Shown piece after piece: positions 35,107-43,227 of a stretch of DNA of 64,000 nucleotides. The DNA lies in contig CAMYIZ010000036.1 of NCBI GenBank assembly GCA_947258585.1, positions 1 through 64,000 on the forward strand, read 5' to 3'. The notes under the pieces are model-generated. The model was not told where the DNA came from, did no database searches, and was given only the letters and a program-made list of their open reading frames with translations. Both the position numbers and the translations under genes were made by a program. Position 1 is the stretch's first letter. The number at the start of each line of letters is the position of its first letter. Origin of the DNA: an uncultured Haliea sp. (GTDB lineage Bacteria; Pseudomonadota; Gammaproteobacteria; Pseudomonadales; Halieaceae).

Positions 35107-36191
35107 GCCAGCAACGGTTTTCGATAGCCGTCATCGCAGGCGACGGTATCGGCAAGGAGGTCACGCCGGAGGGGCTGAAGGTACTGGACGCGGCGGCGAC
35201 CCGATTTGGCCTGCAGCTGGATTACCGCCACATCGAGTGGGGCAACTGCGACTACTTTGCCAGTACCGGCAAAATGATGCCGGATGACTGGAAGCAGCAG
35301 TTGGAGGGCATCGACGCCATCTACTTCGGTGCGGTCGGCTGGCCCGATACGGTGCCCGATCATGTGTCCCTGTGGGGTTCGATATTGCGCTTTCGCCGCG
35401 AGTTCGACCAGTACATCAACCTGCGCCCGGTACGCACCTTTGCCGGTGTGCCGGCGGCGCTGGCGAGTGACGCCAACATCGACTTCCTGGTGGTGCGCGA
35501 AAATACCGAGGGCGAATACTCGGCCATTGGCGGCATCATGTTCGAGGGCACGGAGCGGGAGGTGGTCCTGCAGCAGTCCGTATTCACCCGAGTCGGTACG
35601 GACCGGGTGCTGCGCTACGCGTTTGAGCTGGCATCGCAGCGTGAGCGTCGGCAAGTGACGGTCGCCACCAAGAGCAACGGCATGGCCATCAGCATGCCCT
35701 GGTGGGACGAACGGGCAGCAGTCATGGCCGCGGAGTACCCGGACATTACCTGGGACAAACAGCACATCGATATTCTGTGCGCCCGATTTGTACTGCAGCC
35801 GGAGCGGTTCGACGTCGTGGTTGCCTCCAATTTGTTCGGCGACATTCTCTCGGATCTGGGGCCAGCCTGCACCGGCACCATCGGGCTGGCGGCGTCCGCA
35901 AATCTCAATCCGGAGCGCCGGTTTCCATCACTGTTTGAACCGGTTCACGGCTCGGCCCCCGATATCAGCGGGCGCAATATCGCCAACCCGGTGGCGATGA
36001 TCTGGTCCGGCGCACTGATGCTCGACTTCCTGGGTCAGGGCTCTGGGCCCGCGCGCGCGGCCCACGATGCAATTGTCGCAGCCATTGCCGAGGTATTGGC
36101 AGTCGGGCCGCGCACGCCAGACCTGAAAGGTAGCGCTACAACTTCTGAAATGGGGACGGCTATTGCCGCCCTGGTAAGCGAGGAACACTGA
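35103..36191 (+). CDS. Tartrate/D-malate/isopropylmalate-type dehydrogenase
   Basis: A 362-residue NAD-dependent beta-decarboxylating dehydrogenase: IAVIAGDGIGKEV at the start, LRPVRTFAGVPA, VVRENTEGEYSAIGG, SNLFGDILSDLGPACTGTIGLA (metal-binding Asp) and FEPVHGSAPDISGRNIANP. The GGIMFEGT and LRFRREFDQY features point to the tartrate dehydrogenase/D-malate (TtuC/DmlA) branch rather than LeuB. Four-base overlap with the aminotransferase and 3 bases from the next gene support a shared catabolic role. Confidence 0.85.
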   Translation: MSQQRFSIAVIAGDGIGKEVTPEGLKVLDAAATRFGLQLDYRHIEWGNCDYFASTGKMMPDDWKQQLEGIDAIYFGAVGWPDTVPDHVSLWGSILRFRREFDQYINLRPVRTFAGVPAALASDANIDFLVVRENTEGEYSAIGGIMFEGTEREVVLQQSVFTRVGTDRVLRYAFELASQRERRQVTVATKSNGMAISMPWWDERAAVMAAEYPDITWDKQHIDILCARFVLQPERFDVVVASNLFGDILSDLGPACTGTIGLAASANLNPERRFPSLFEPVHGSAPDISGRNIANPVAMIWSGALMLDFLGQGSGPARAAHDAIVAAIAEVLAVGPRTPDLKGSATTSEMGTAIAALVSEEH

Positions 36192-36194
36192 GCG

Positions 36195-37715
36195 ATGAAT
36201 TCGGTAACACATATTGCCCCGGATCAGGACAGCCTGTGCCTGGACCTGCAGCGGGGCGACCTGGTCTGCAGTCAGAACTACATCAATGGCGCCTGGGTAG
36301 ATCCGTACTCGAAGCGCTGGTACGAAGTCAGCAACCCGGCCACGGACCTGGCTTTCGCGCGGGTCGCCGACAGTGGTCCCGATGATGCGCGCGCTGCCAC
36401 CGACGCGGCGGCGGCGGCCTTCCCCGACTGGCGTGCCCGCACCGCGCGCGAGCGTTCGCAAATGCTGCAAAGCTGGCACGGCAGGATTCTGGAGAATGCC
36501 GAGGACCTGGCGCGACTGATAGCTTCCGAACAGGGCAAGTCCCTGGCCGAGGCCCGGGGCGAGGTCGCCTATGGCGCCTCGTATGTCGAGTGGTTTGCCG
36601 CGGAGGCGCTGCGCTGCAACGGCGATATACTGCCGTCGCTGATGCCCGGACGCAGGCAGATGGCGATGCGTGAGCCGGTCGGCGTCGTCGCCGCAATCAC
36701 GCCCTGGAATTTTCCGCTGGCCATGATCGCCCGCAAGATAGCGCCGGCGCTGGCGGCGGGCTGCACGGTGGTCGCCAAGCCCGCCGAGGATACGCCGTTG
36801 ACGGCACTTGCGCTGGTCAAGTTGGCCGCGGAAGCGGGGATCCCCGCCGGTGTGATCAACATCATTTCCGCGTCCCGGGAGCAAACCCCGGAGGCCGTAT
36901 CCAGCTGGCTGCAGGACGCACGGGTGCGCAAGATCACGTTCACCGGCTCCACCGCCGTTGGCAAATACCTGGCCCGCGAATCAGCGGGTACCCTGAAGCG
37001 CCTGTCCCTGGAGCTGGGTGGCAATGCGCCATTTATCGTGTTTGCCGACGCGGACATCGACGCTGCGGTGGCGGGTCTCATGCGGGGCAAGTTCCGCAAT
37101 AGCGGCCAGACCTGTGTCTGCCCCAACCGTGTCTACGTGCAGTCCGGGGTTTACCAGCGTTTTGTCGAGAAATTGCAGAGCGCGGTGGAAGCACTGCGTA
37201 TCGGTCCCGCCTCCCGTTCCGGGACGGATATAGGCCCGCTGATCAATGCTCGCGCGGTGGCGAAAGTGGACGCCCATGTGCACGATGCCATCGCCCGCGG
37301 TGCCACCCTGGTGACAGGCGGCAAGTCGGTTCAAAACGAAGTTGCCAACGGGCCATTTTACTATGCGCCCACGGTACTGGCCGAAGCCAGCGAAGACATG
37401 ATGCTGTGCCATGAGGAAACTTTCGGGCCGGTGATTCCCCTGTTCCGCTTCGACACCGAGGAGGAGGTTGTGGCAAGGGCCAACGCCACCGCCTTTGGCC
37501 TGGCGGCTTACTTCTACACCGGTGATCCCGCCAGGATCTGGCGCGTGGCCGGTTTGCTAGAGGTCGGTGTCATGGGCATCAACGAGGGCGTGGTGGCCAG
37601 TGAAGCGGCGCCTTTCGGCGGGATCAAGGATTCCGGCTACGGCCGCGAAGGCTCGCAGCAGGGGCTCGATGACTACCTGCAGACCAAGTACATGTGCCAG
37701 GGCGAACTGGGCTAG
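36195..37715 (+). CDS. NAD(P)-dependent succinate-semialdehyde-type dehydrogenase
   Basis: A 506-residue aldehyde dehydrogenase: catalytic Cys in NSGQTCVCPNRVYV, Glu in LELGGNAPFIVF, the NAD motif VAAITPWNFPLAMIARKIAPALAAG, FTGSTAVGKYLA, and HEETFGPVIPLFRF. It is closest to GabD. The product of the aminotransferase upstream would be a suitable aldehyde. It is 20-25 residues longer at the N-terminus than E. coli GabD, with no similarity in the extra part. The ATG at 36195 is 3 bases after the previous stop. Confidence 0.88.
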   Translation: MNSVTHIAPDQDSLCLDLQRGDLVCSQNYINGAWVDPYSKRWYEVSNPATDLAFARVADSGPDDARAATDAAAAAFPDWRARTARERSQMLQSWHGRILENAEDLARLIASEQGKSLAEARGEVAYGASYVEWFAAEALRCNGDILPSLMPGRRQMAMREPVGVVAAITPWNFPLAMIARKIAPALAAGCTVVAKPAEDTPLTALALVKLAAEAGIPAGVINIISASREQTPEAVSSWLQDARVRKITFTGSTAVGKYLARESAGTLKRLSLELGGNAPFIVFADADIDAAVAGLMRGKFRNSGQTCVCPNRVYVQSGVYQRFVEKLQSAVEALRIGPASRSGTDIGPLINARAVAKVDAHVHDAIARGATLVTGGKSVQNEVANGPFYYAPTVLAEASEDMMLCHEETFGPVIPLFRFDTEEEVVARANATAFGLAAYFYTGDPARIWRVAGLLEVGVMGINEGVVASEAAPFGGIKDSGYGREGSQQGLDDYLQTKYMCQGELG

Positions 37716-37738
37716 AGCCGGGCCAATCGCCGCGGCGG

Positions 37739-38665
37739 TCAGTAACCGCTGAGGCGATCCACCTCGCCCGGCATCGGCTGGTCCTTCTGGTGCCGGCGAA
37801 TGTTGTCGAGCAGGACGGAACAGCCGGTGTCTACCCGGGTGGTGGCGGCGATGTGGGGGGTCAGCAAGATCTGCGGATGATGCCAGAAAGGATGGTCGGC
37901 GGGTGGCGGTTCGTCATTGAGTACGTCAATCACGGCGGCGCTGAGCTGGCCACTGGCCAGCGCTGCCAACAGATCCGCTTCCACCATGTGTCCGCCGCGA
38001 CCGGCGCCGACGAGAGTCGCGCCCCGGGGTAGCCGGGAGAATGTTGCTTCGCAGAGAATGCCGGTGGTGGCCGGAGTCAGCGGCAGCATGCACACCAGAA
38101 TATCGCAGCCGGTGAGAAAGTCCGCCAGGCCCTCGGGGCCGGCGTAGCAGTGGACACCCTCGATCTGATGCGGCGAGCGACTCCAGCCGCGCACCGCAAA
38201 TCCCAGGCCCTGCAGCTGAGCGAGCACCGCACGGCCCAGATTTCCCAGGCCCATGATGCCCACCCTGCGCTCCTGTGCTGGCTTTGATGGCAGTGCCTGC
38301 CAGCGCCGCTCCCGCTGCGCGTGCAGGTAGGCTGGCAGGTCCCGGTGCAGCGCCAGAACAGCCATCACCACGTACTCCACCATACCCTGGGCGATGCCCG
38401 GGTCCAGCATTCGGACCAGTTTCACGTCGGCCGGGAAATCCCGCAGTGAAAACTGATCGACACCGGCGCCGATGGAAAACACCACGCGCAGCTTGGGGAA
38501 GCGCTGAAAGATATCTTCCGGAGGCTGCCAGGCGACCAGGTATTCAACCGCCTCGGGGTCTCCGACATCGGGCCAGATATGGAACGGAATATCCGCGGCT
38601 TCATGCGCGAAGCGCTCGCGCCAGGCGGCACCGCGGACGGGATCTGACTTGTAGACTATCGAGAT
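37739..38665 (-). CDS. ghrA: Glyoxylate/hydroxypyruvate reductase A-like, with apparent ATC start
   Basis: The protein is a D-2-hydroxyacid dehydrogenase of the GhrA type: VGIMGLGNLGRAVLAQL (NAD), GRGGHMVEADLL, DVLNDEPPPADHPFW and TPHIAATT. The first usable GTG (38485) would delete 60 conserved residues. The frame stays open upstream and encodes YKSDPVRGAAWRERFAHEA, VGDPEAVEYLVAWQPP and FPKLRVVFSIG, just like GhrA. It ends at ATC (38665-38663), six bases after a perfect GGAGG. The 308-residue product matches the family length. Either ATC is the start or the start codon was mutated. Confidence 0.7.
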   Translation of the reverse strand: MSIVYKSDPVRGAAWRERFAHEAADIPFHIWPDVGDPEAVEYLVAWQPPEDIFQRFPKLRVVFSIGAGVDQFSLRDFPADVKLVRMLDPGIAQGMVEYVVMAVLALHRDLPAYLHAQRERRWQALPSKPAQERRVGIMGLGNLGRAVLAQLQGLGFAVRGWSRSPHQIEGVHCYAGPEGLADFLTGCDILVCMLPLTPATTGILCEATFSRLPRGATLVGAGRGGHMVEADLLAALASGQLSAAVIDVLNDEPPPADHPFWHHPQILLTPHIAATTRVDTGCSVLLDNIRRHQKDQPMPGEVDRLSGY

Positions 38666-38707
38666 GGTACACCTCCAGTGAGGGTGTTATGGCCAAACGT
38701 TAAATGG

Positions 38708-39202
38708 TCACTCACGGCCGACCTTGAACAGGGTGCCCAGGGGGTAGTGCAGCTTCACCACCGGGGACTTCAACACCACATAACTGAAGTATTTCGCAAT
38801 GCCGAAATCCTTCTCCAGAATCTCTTCCATCAGTTCCTGGTAGTGGACTATGCCGCGGGTAACAAATTTCAGCAGGTAGTCGTAGCCACCGCTGATGAGG
38901 TGGGCTTCGATCACTTCATCGACTGTGCGGATCTGGCGTTCGAACTTCTGGAAGTCCTCCCGATGGTGGTCGCCCAGCGTCACTTCGGTGAATACCGTGG
39001 AAGTTTCGCCGAGTTTTTCCAGTGCGATCTGGGCGTTGTAGCCGACGATGTAGCCGTATTTCTCCAGCCGTTTGACCCGCGCGAGGCAGGGACTTGGAGA
39101 CAGCGCAACCGCTTCGGACAAGTCCGTGTTGGTGATCCTGCCGTTTCGCTGCAATTCGGCGAGTATGTTGATGTCAATGCGATCCAGTTTGAAGTCTGGC
39201 AT
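38708..39202 (-). CDS. Lrp/AsnC-family transcriptional regulator
   Basis: A 164-residue regulator with a helix-turn-helix (LDRIDINILAELQRNGRITNTDLSEAVALSPSPCLARVKRL) and a C-terminal RAM ligand domain (TVFTEVTLGDHHREDFQKFERQIRTVDEVIEAHLISGGYDYLLKFVT). Lrp-type proteins respond to amino acids. It is 42 bases upstream of ghrA on the same strand and opposite to the aminotransferase unit, so it is a candidate regulator of the cluster. Confidence 0.92.
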   Translation of the reverse strand: MPDFKLDRIDINILAELQRNGRITNTDLSEAVALSPSPCLARVKRLEKYGYIVGYNAQIALEKLGETSTVFTEVTLGDHHREDFQKFERQIRTVDEVIEAHLISGGYDYLLKFVTRGIVHYQELMEEILEKDFGIAKYFSYVVLKSPVVKLHYPLGTLFKVGRE

Positions 39203-39355
39203 GGGTGCTGGTCTCCGTGGCCCGGTCGGTTAAGTGCCAGTGAACTGGCGGCGGCGATAGCCGGTTGTCGGGAATTTAGCATAGGTTGCCAGAACCTGCA
39301 GGAGAGAAGCGACGGGGTGTGCCGGTCAGGGGCGTGACAACAAGTACAGTCTTCC

Positions 39356-40387
39356 TCATTTCGTCCGCTCCGGTAGCCAGAGCCAGGCGCCGAGGCTGCC
39401 AATCACAAGTAGACAGAAGCCAGCGCCCAGCACGATCCAGTTGCCCCAGGGGGAGAGGATGTCACCGCTGTGAATCGGCAGCAGGGTGACCCACCAGGCC
39501 GTGTTCTCCTGTGCGGGCGAGTACTTTAGCACCTGCAGCGGGTGACCACCCACCAGGACTGAATGTACCGCACGCTGGTTTATCTCGGGGGCATGAAACT
39601 GCACTTTGGTATTGCCATCAGGGAAGCTTATATCGCGTAGTCGGGCGCCGGAGACAACGGACTGCGCCAGGGCAATTGTCCTGTCAAGGTCCGCGCCAGA
39701 GACAGGCTCGGGCACCCGCTGCGTGCCCGCTGTACCGGGGCCGGTATTCTGCAGCGCAATCTCCAGTGCCATCAGGCTACCTGTGACCGCTATGACCGCG
39801 AAGACTGGCAGCATGAGTATTCCCAGAGTGCGATGGAGCTGGCGGATCATCAGTCTGCGGCGGAGCCCGCCTCTTATGCCCAGACTTTGTCGCCAGCGAC
39901 CCTTGCGGGGCCACCATGCCACGGTACCAGCCGCCATCAATGCCAGCAGGCCGGCGCCGGTCAGCAGTACCAGCGTATTGCCTTTCCAGCCGGGCAGCGG
40001 CTGGAAGTGGAGTTGCAATGCGGCCTCCACCGGGAATTGCCAGATATTCCCCTCGCGCAGGACGCGGCCGTCGCCGGGATCCATGGAGGCATAGTAGCGT
40101 TCGCCGTCACCCTGTTGCAGTAACAGAAAGAACGTTCCCTTGGCAGAATCCGGAAAGTACAGCCGTCGTATCTTGCTTTCACTCCATAGTCCGGTCGCTA
40201 GTTCCACGATCCGGCCGGGAGTGCTGTCGACATGTTGTGTAGCCCTCTGCATGCCGGAAGCATCCAGCAAACGGGCCAGCGGCCATTTGTATACCAGCAT
40301 CAAGCCGGTCAGGGTTTGCAATAGCAGCGGGAGCAGTATCACCAGGCCCAGCCAGCGATGGAGCGTGAGTGTCTGACGTTTCGACAT
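39356..40387 (-). CDS. PepSY-domain inner-membrane protein
   Basis: A 343-residue protein with four membrane segments: LGLVILLPLLLQTLTGLMLVY near the start, LVLLTGAGLLALMAAGTVAWW, LMLPVFAVIAVTGSLMALE, and a C-terminal IVLGAGFCLLVIGSLGAWLWL. HRWLGL and HRTLGI are the conserved His motifs, and a periplasmic PepSY-like section lies between them. Such proteins often sit beside TonB-dependent siderophore receptors and may reduce ferric siderophores. The receptor gene is 127 bases upstream on the same strand. Confidence 0.85.
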   Translation of the reverse strand: MSKRQTLTLHRWLGLVILLPLLLQTLTGLMLVYKWPLARLLDASGMQRATQHVDSTPGRIVELATGLWSESKIRRLYFPDSAKGTFFLLLQQGDGERYYASMDPGDGRVLREGNIWQFPVEAALQLHFQPLPGWKGNTLVLLTGAGLLALMAAGTVAWWPRKGRWRQSLGIRGGLRRRLMIRQLHRTLGILMLPVFAVIAVTGSLMALEIALQNTGPGTAGTQRVPEPVSGADLDRTIALAQSVVSGARLRDISFPDGNTKVQFHAPEINQRAVHSVLVGGHPLQVLKYSPAQENTAWWVTLLPIHSGDILSPWGNWIVLGAGFCLLVIGSLGAWLWLPERTK

Positions 40388-40514
40388 TGTTTGAACTTCG
40401 CTAAAAATAACCGGCGGGACATTGGTCCCGCCGGTTCAGGGCAAAGCGGCTGGCTGTGCGGGGGTAGTGCCTACAGGCTGTTGTGCCCGCCGAGTTTCCT
40501 CCGGTAAATACCCG

Positions 40515-42647
40515 TTACAGCATGTACTTGGCTCTGACGGTGAAGGTTCTTGGCTCTCCGGGCGTGGTCCATTCTGCCGAGTAGGATTGTGAGGCATACT
40601 CTTCGTCGAACAGGTTGTCTACCTCAAACTGCAACTTGAGGTTCGGCGTCAGCGAGAGTGAGCTGAACAACTTCACCAGGGTGTAGGAGGGCAGTACGTA
40701 GCTCGGGTCGATGGTTTCGCCGGGACGGTCGTCCACGTAGTCCGCACTGACGCCAACACTGGCGGGTGAACCCATAAACGTTAAGTCTCTGGTCACCGTC
40801 AAGTTCGCCTTGTGTTCGGGAACATTGATCAAGGTCTGGCCTTTCGGAATCGGTACGACCCAGTCCGGGTTCACTGTCTCGTTGGCGGTTTCTGCCTTGA
40901 CATAGGCGTACGAGAACCACACGAATAGGTTGTCAGTCACCTGGCCGTTGAAATCAATCTCGATTCCCTGGCTCTCCGCCTCACCCAGGGCTGCCGAGAA
41001 GCCGGCGTTGACGGGGTCGACACTCAGGATATTCGACTTTTCAGCGCGGAACAGTGCAACTGTGCTGGAGAGTCTTCCATCCGGCGTGCCCCACTTGACG
41101 CCTATTTCATAGGACTTGCTTTCTTCAGGATCAAAGCCCTGTCCATTGGCGTCGCTGCCACCGTTCGGCCGGAATCCTTCTGCATAGGAGAGGTATACCT
41201 GCCGGCCGGGGGATATTTCGTAGACTACGCCTAGCCTGGGGCTGACAGATGTCTGCGATTGTGAGGCTGCCCCGTCGGAGAGCTTTTGTTCAATACTTTG
41301 CTCGAAGTCGTCGTAGCGAATGCCCGCCATGACACGCCAATGGTCGGTAAGGTCCACCTGGTCCTGGAAATAGACCCCCCAGTTTTCCTGAGTCTCAATG
41401 TAATAGCTCTGTGGTGTCAGTTCCGGAAGCGGATTGGTGGCACCATAGACGGGAGCGAAGGGGTTGATGGTGTAGATGTCGCTGCCGGGACTTGCGCGCC
41501 AACGGTCCTGCTCATAGTCCAGCTCGTAATCGTAGGCGTCCGCGCCAACAATCAGGTTGTGGGTAAGCGGCCCCATGTCTATCGATCCGGAGAGTTCAAA
41601 GCGGCCAGACAGGTCGGTAGTCTCGTAATGGCGTCCCCGGCGCTGGCGATTGAGCAGTTGGCGTTCTGGCTGTGACAGGAATAACTGGCGGCTTGGAGAC
41701 AGCTCAGTATCACTTGACAAGCCCTTCATGGTGGATTCGCGATAGCTGATGGCGCCAATGATGCTCCAGTCGCCGGCAAGGTCGTGCTTCAACATCAACT
41801 GCTGCCCGGTGGCCTCGATGCTCGTGGGGCCGTCTGCAGGTTCACCCAGGAAACGTTCCGGAGGAAGCGCAGTTGGATCGCCGTTCACCGCAACGACACC
41901 CCGGTCAAAGGGAATTTCCTGATCCACGTAGTCCAACTCGTAGCTGATGGTTGTGGCATCGGAGAGCAGCGCGACAATCGAGGGCGTTACCGCGGTTTTC
42001 TTGCTGGTAATGGTGTCGCGAAAGCTTTCGGCGTCGGTGTGGGAACCGTTGACGCGAAACGCAACGGAATCGGTGATCGCATTCGTATAGTCGCCCTCAA
42101 GGCGGTAGGTATCATAACTGCCGGCTGAAACCTGGATATAGCCTTCCTGCTCAAACTCCGGCTTCTTGGTTACCAGGTTGACCGTACCACCGGGTTCGCT
42201 GCGGCCGTACAGTGCTGAGCCCGGGCCCTTGATGATTTCAATTTTCTCGATGTTGGCCGAATCCCGAGGACCGCTATAGCCGCGCCCTGCGCTGAATCCG
42301 TTTATCAGGTAGCCGCCTGGAAGGTTCTCGTCGCCCGCAAAACCGCGAATAGCATATTGGTCCCACATGCCGCCAAAGTTATTCTGGCGCGCGATACTAC
42401 CGGAAAGGTTAAGTGCATCATCCAGCTGGGTTATCCCGATATCTCCAAGAAAATCTTCACTGACGATCTGCACCGACTGTGGCGTCTCCTCCAACGGCAC
42501 GCCGCCACGGAAGGCCTGAATTTGCCCCCTGACCACGACTTCCTCAAGTGTATCTGACGAGGATGATTGGGCGGAAACGGTTGGCGCAATCGCCAGCAGG
42601 ATTGCGCCTGACAGGATGGTGCGGTGGAACATATGGCTTTTTCGCAT
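40515..42647 (-). CDS. TonB-dependent siderophore receptor
   Basis: A 710-residue outer-membrane receptor. The signal peptide (FHRTILSGAILLAIAPTVSAQ) is followed by a TonB box-like region DTLEEVVVRG, a plug domain with VPLEETPQSVQIVSEDFL and IEKIEIIKGPGSALYGRSEPGGTVNLVTKKP, and a 22-stranded barrel ending in the siderophore-receptor pattern LQFEVDNLFDEEYASQSY and RTFTVRAKYML. Homology to FhuA/FpvA-type receptors is clear but the ligand is unknown. AGGGAGAG precedes the ATG at 42647. Confidence 0.93.
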   Translation of the reverse strand: MRKSHMFHRTILSGAILLAIAPTVSAQSSSSDTLEEVVVRGQIQAFRGGVPLEETPQSVQIVSEDFLGDIGITQLDDALNLSGSIARQNNFGGMWDQYAIRGFAGDENLPGGYLINGFSAGRGYSGPRDSANIEKIEIIKGPGSALYGRSEPGGTVNLVTKKPEFEQEGYIQVSAGSYDTYRLEGDYTNAITDSVAFRVNGSHTDAESFRDTITSKKTAVTPSIVALLSDATTISYELDYVDQEIPFDRGVVAVNGDPTALPPERFLGEPADGPTSIEATGQQLMLKHDLAGDWSIIGAISYRESTMKGLSSDTELSPSRQLFLSQPERQLLNRQRRGRHYETTDLSGRFELSGSIDMGPLTHNLIVGADAYDYELDYEQDRWRASPGSDIYTINPFAPVYGATNPLPELTPQSYYIETQENWGVYFQDQVDLTDHWRVMAGIRYDDFEQSIEQKLSDGAASQSQTSVSPRLGVVYEISPGRQVYLSYAEGFRPNGGSDANGQGFDPEESKSYEIGVKWGTPDGRLSSTVALFRAEKSNILSVDPVNAGFSAALGEAESQGIEIDFNGQVTDNLFVWFSYAYVKAETANETVNPDWVVPIPKGQTLINVPEHKANLTVTRDLTFMGSPASVGVSADYVDDRPGETIDPSYVLPSYTLVKLFSSLSLTPNLKLQFEVDNLFDEEYASQSYSAEWTTPGEPRTFTVRAKYML

Positions 42648-43227
42648 GGTTACTCTCCCTCAAAAAGTATAGTGCAATATCATTGGTCTGCTGCTGCGTG
42701 CAGATTGCCAACCACTGTTATCATCGGGTGCACTGACGGCCTCAGTTTCTCAACCTGATGCCCAGTATTCTGGACCAGAGGTGCTGTCCTCTTTTTGCGT
42801 CCTCCTGCACTTCTATTGAAGTCTACTCCGGACTAGACCTAGATTTGGCCAAATTGTGAGCGCGCAGCGGTGAAAGAGTTCGACGAACCGGGGAAATCGG
42901 CAAAAAATGCCGCAGGGTGGGTTTGATCGGTCTCGAGGGGCTGGGGGGGTTGGGGTCGGGAGCGTGTTCGACCTCTCTACTGCCTGCCGGCGGGTTTCCG
43001 AGGTACAGGGCGCGAAGAGTGGGCTAAGAGGCAACTGGGCGGCGGTAAATTGGCCCCGCCGGCCAGAGGGCACAGGGCAGCACTGTGCGGTGTGGCTGCA
43101 CAACAGCACCGTAAAGGTGTGGCTGAGCCACTATCCGATTCTCTTCCATCTGCTGCAAGGCGCACACCTGGCCGGTCGTGGATGTCCCTGAATCACGGAT
43201 GCCCCGCAGTGAAGTGCTGCCCGCCTG
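42648..43227. other. Intergenic region with a G-rich, quadruplex-capable tract
   Basis: The 580 bases between the receptor start and the isocitrate dehydrogenase stop contain no convincing gene; the short frames lack motifs and ribosome-binding sites. The first 80 bases hold the receptor upstream region. At 42937-42960 four G-tracts follow each other (GGGG-CT-GGGGGGG-TT-GGGG-TC-GGG). Confidence 0.6.

Noticed and set aside
42666-42700. Fur-box-like AATGATA and TATACT upstream of the siderophore receptor
   Set aside because: Only part of the 19-bp Fur consensus matches and the TATACT would leave too short a leader with no -35; I do not call it.
42813-43191. Short frames in the gap before the isocitrate dehydrogenase
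   Set aside because: Low-complexity, no ribosome-binding site, no similarity to known families; probably random frames.
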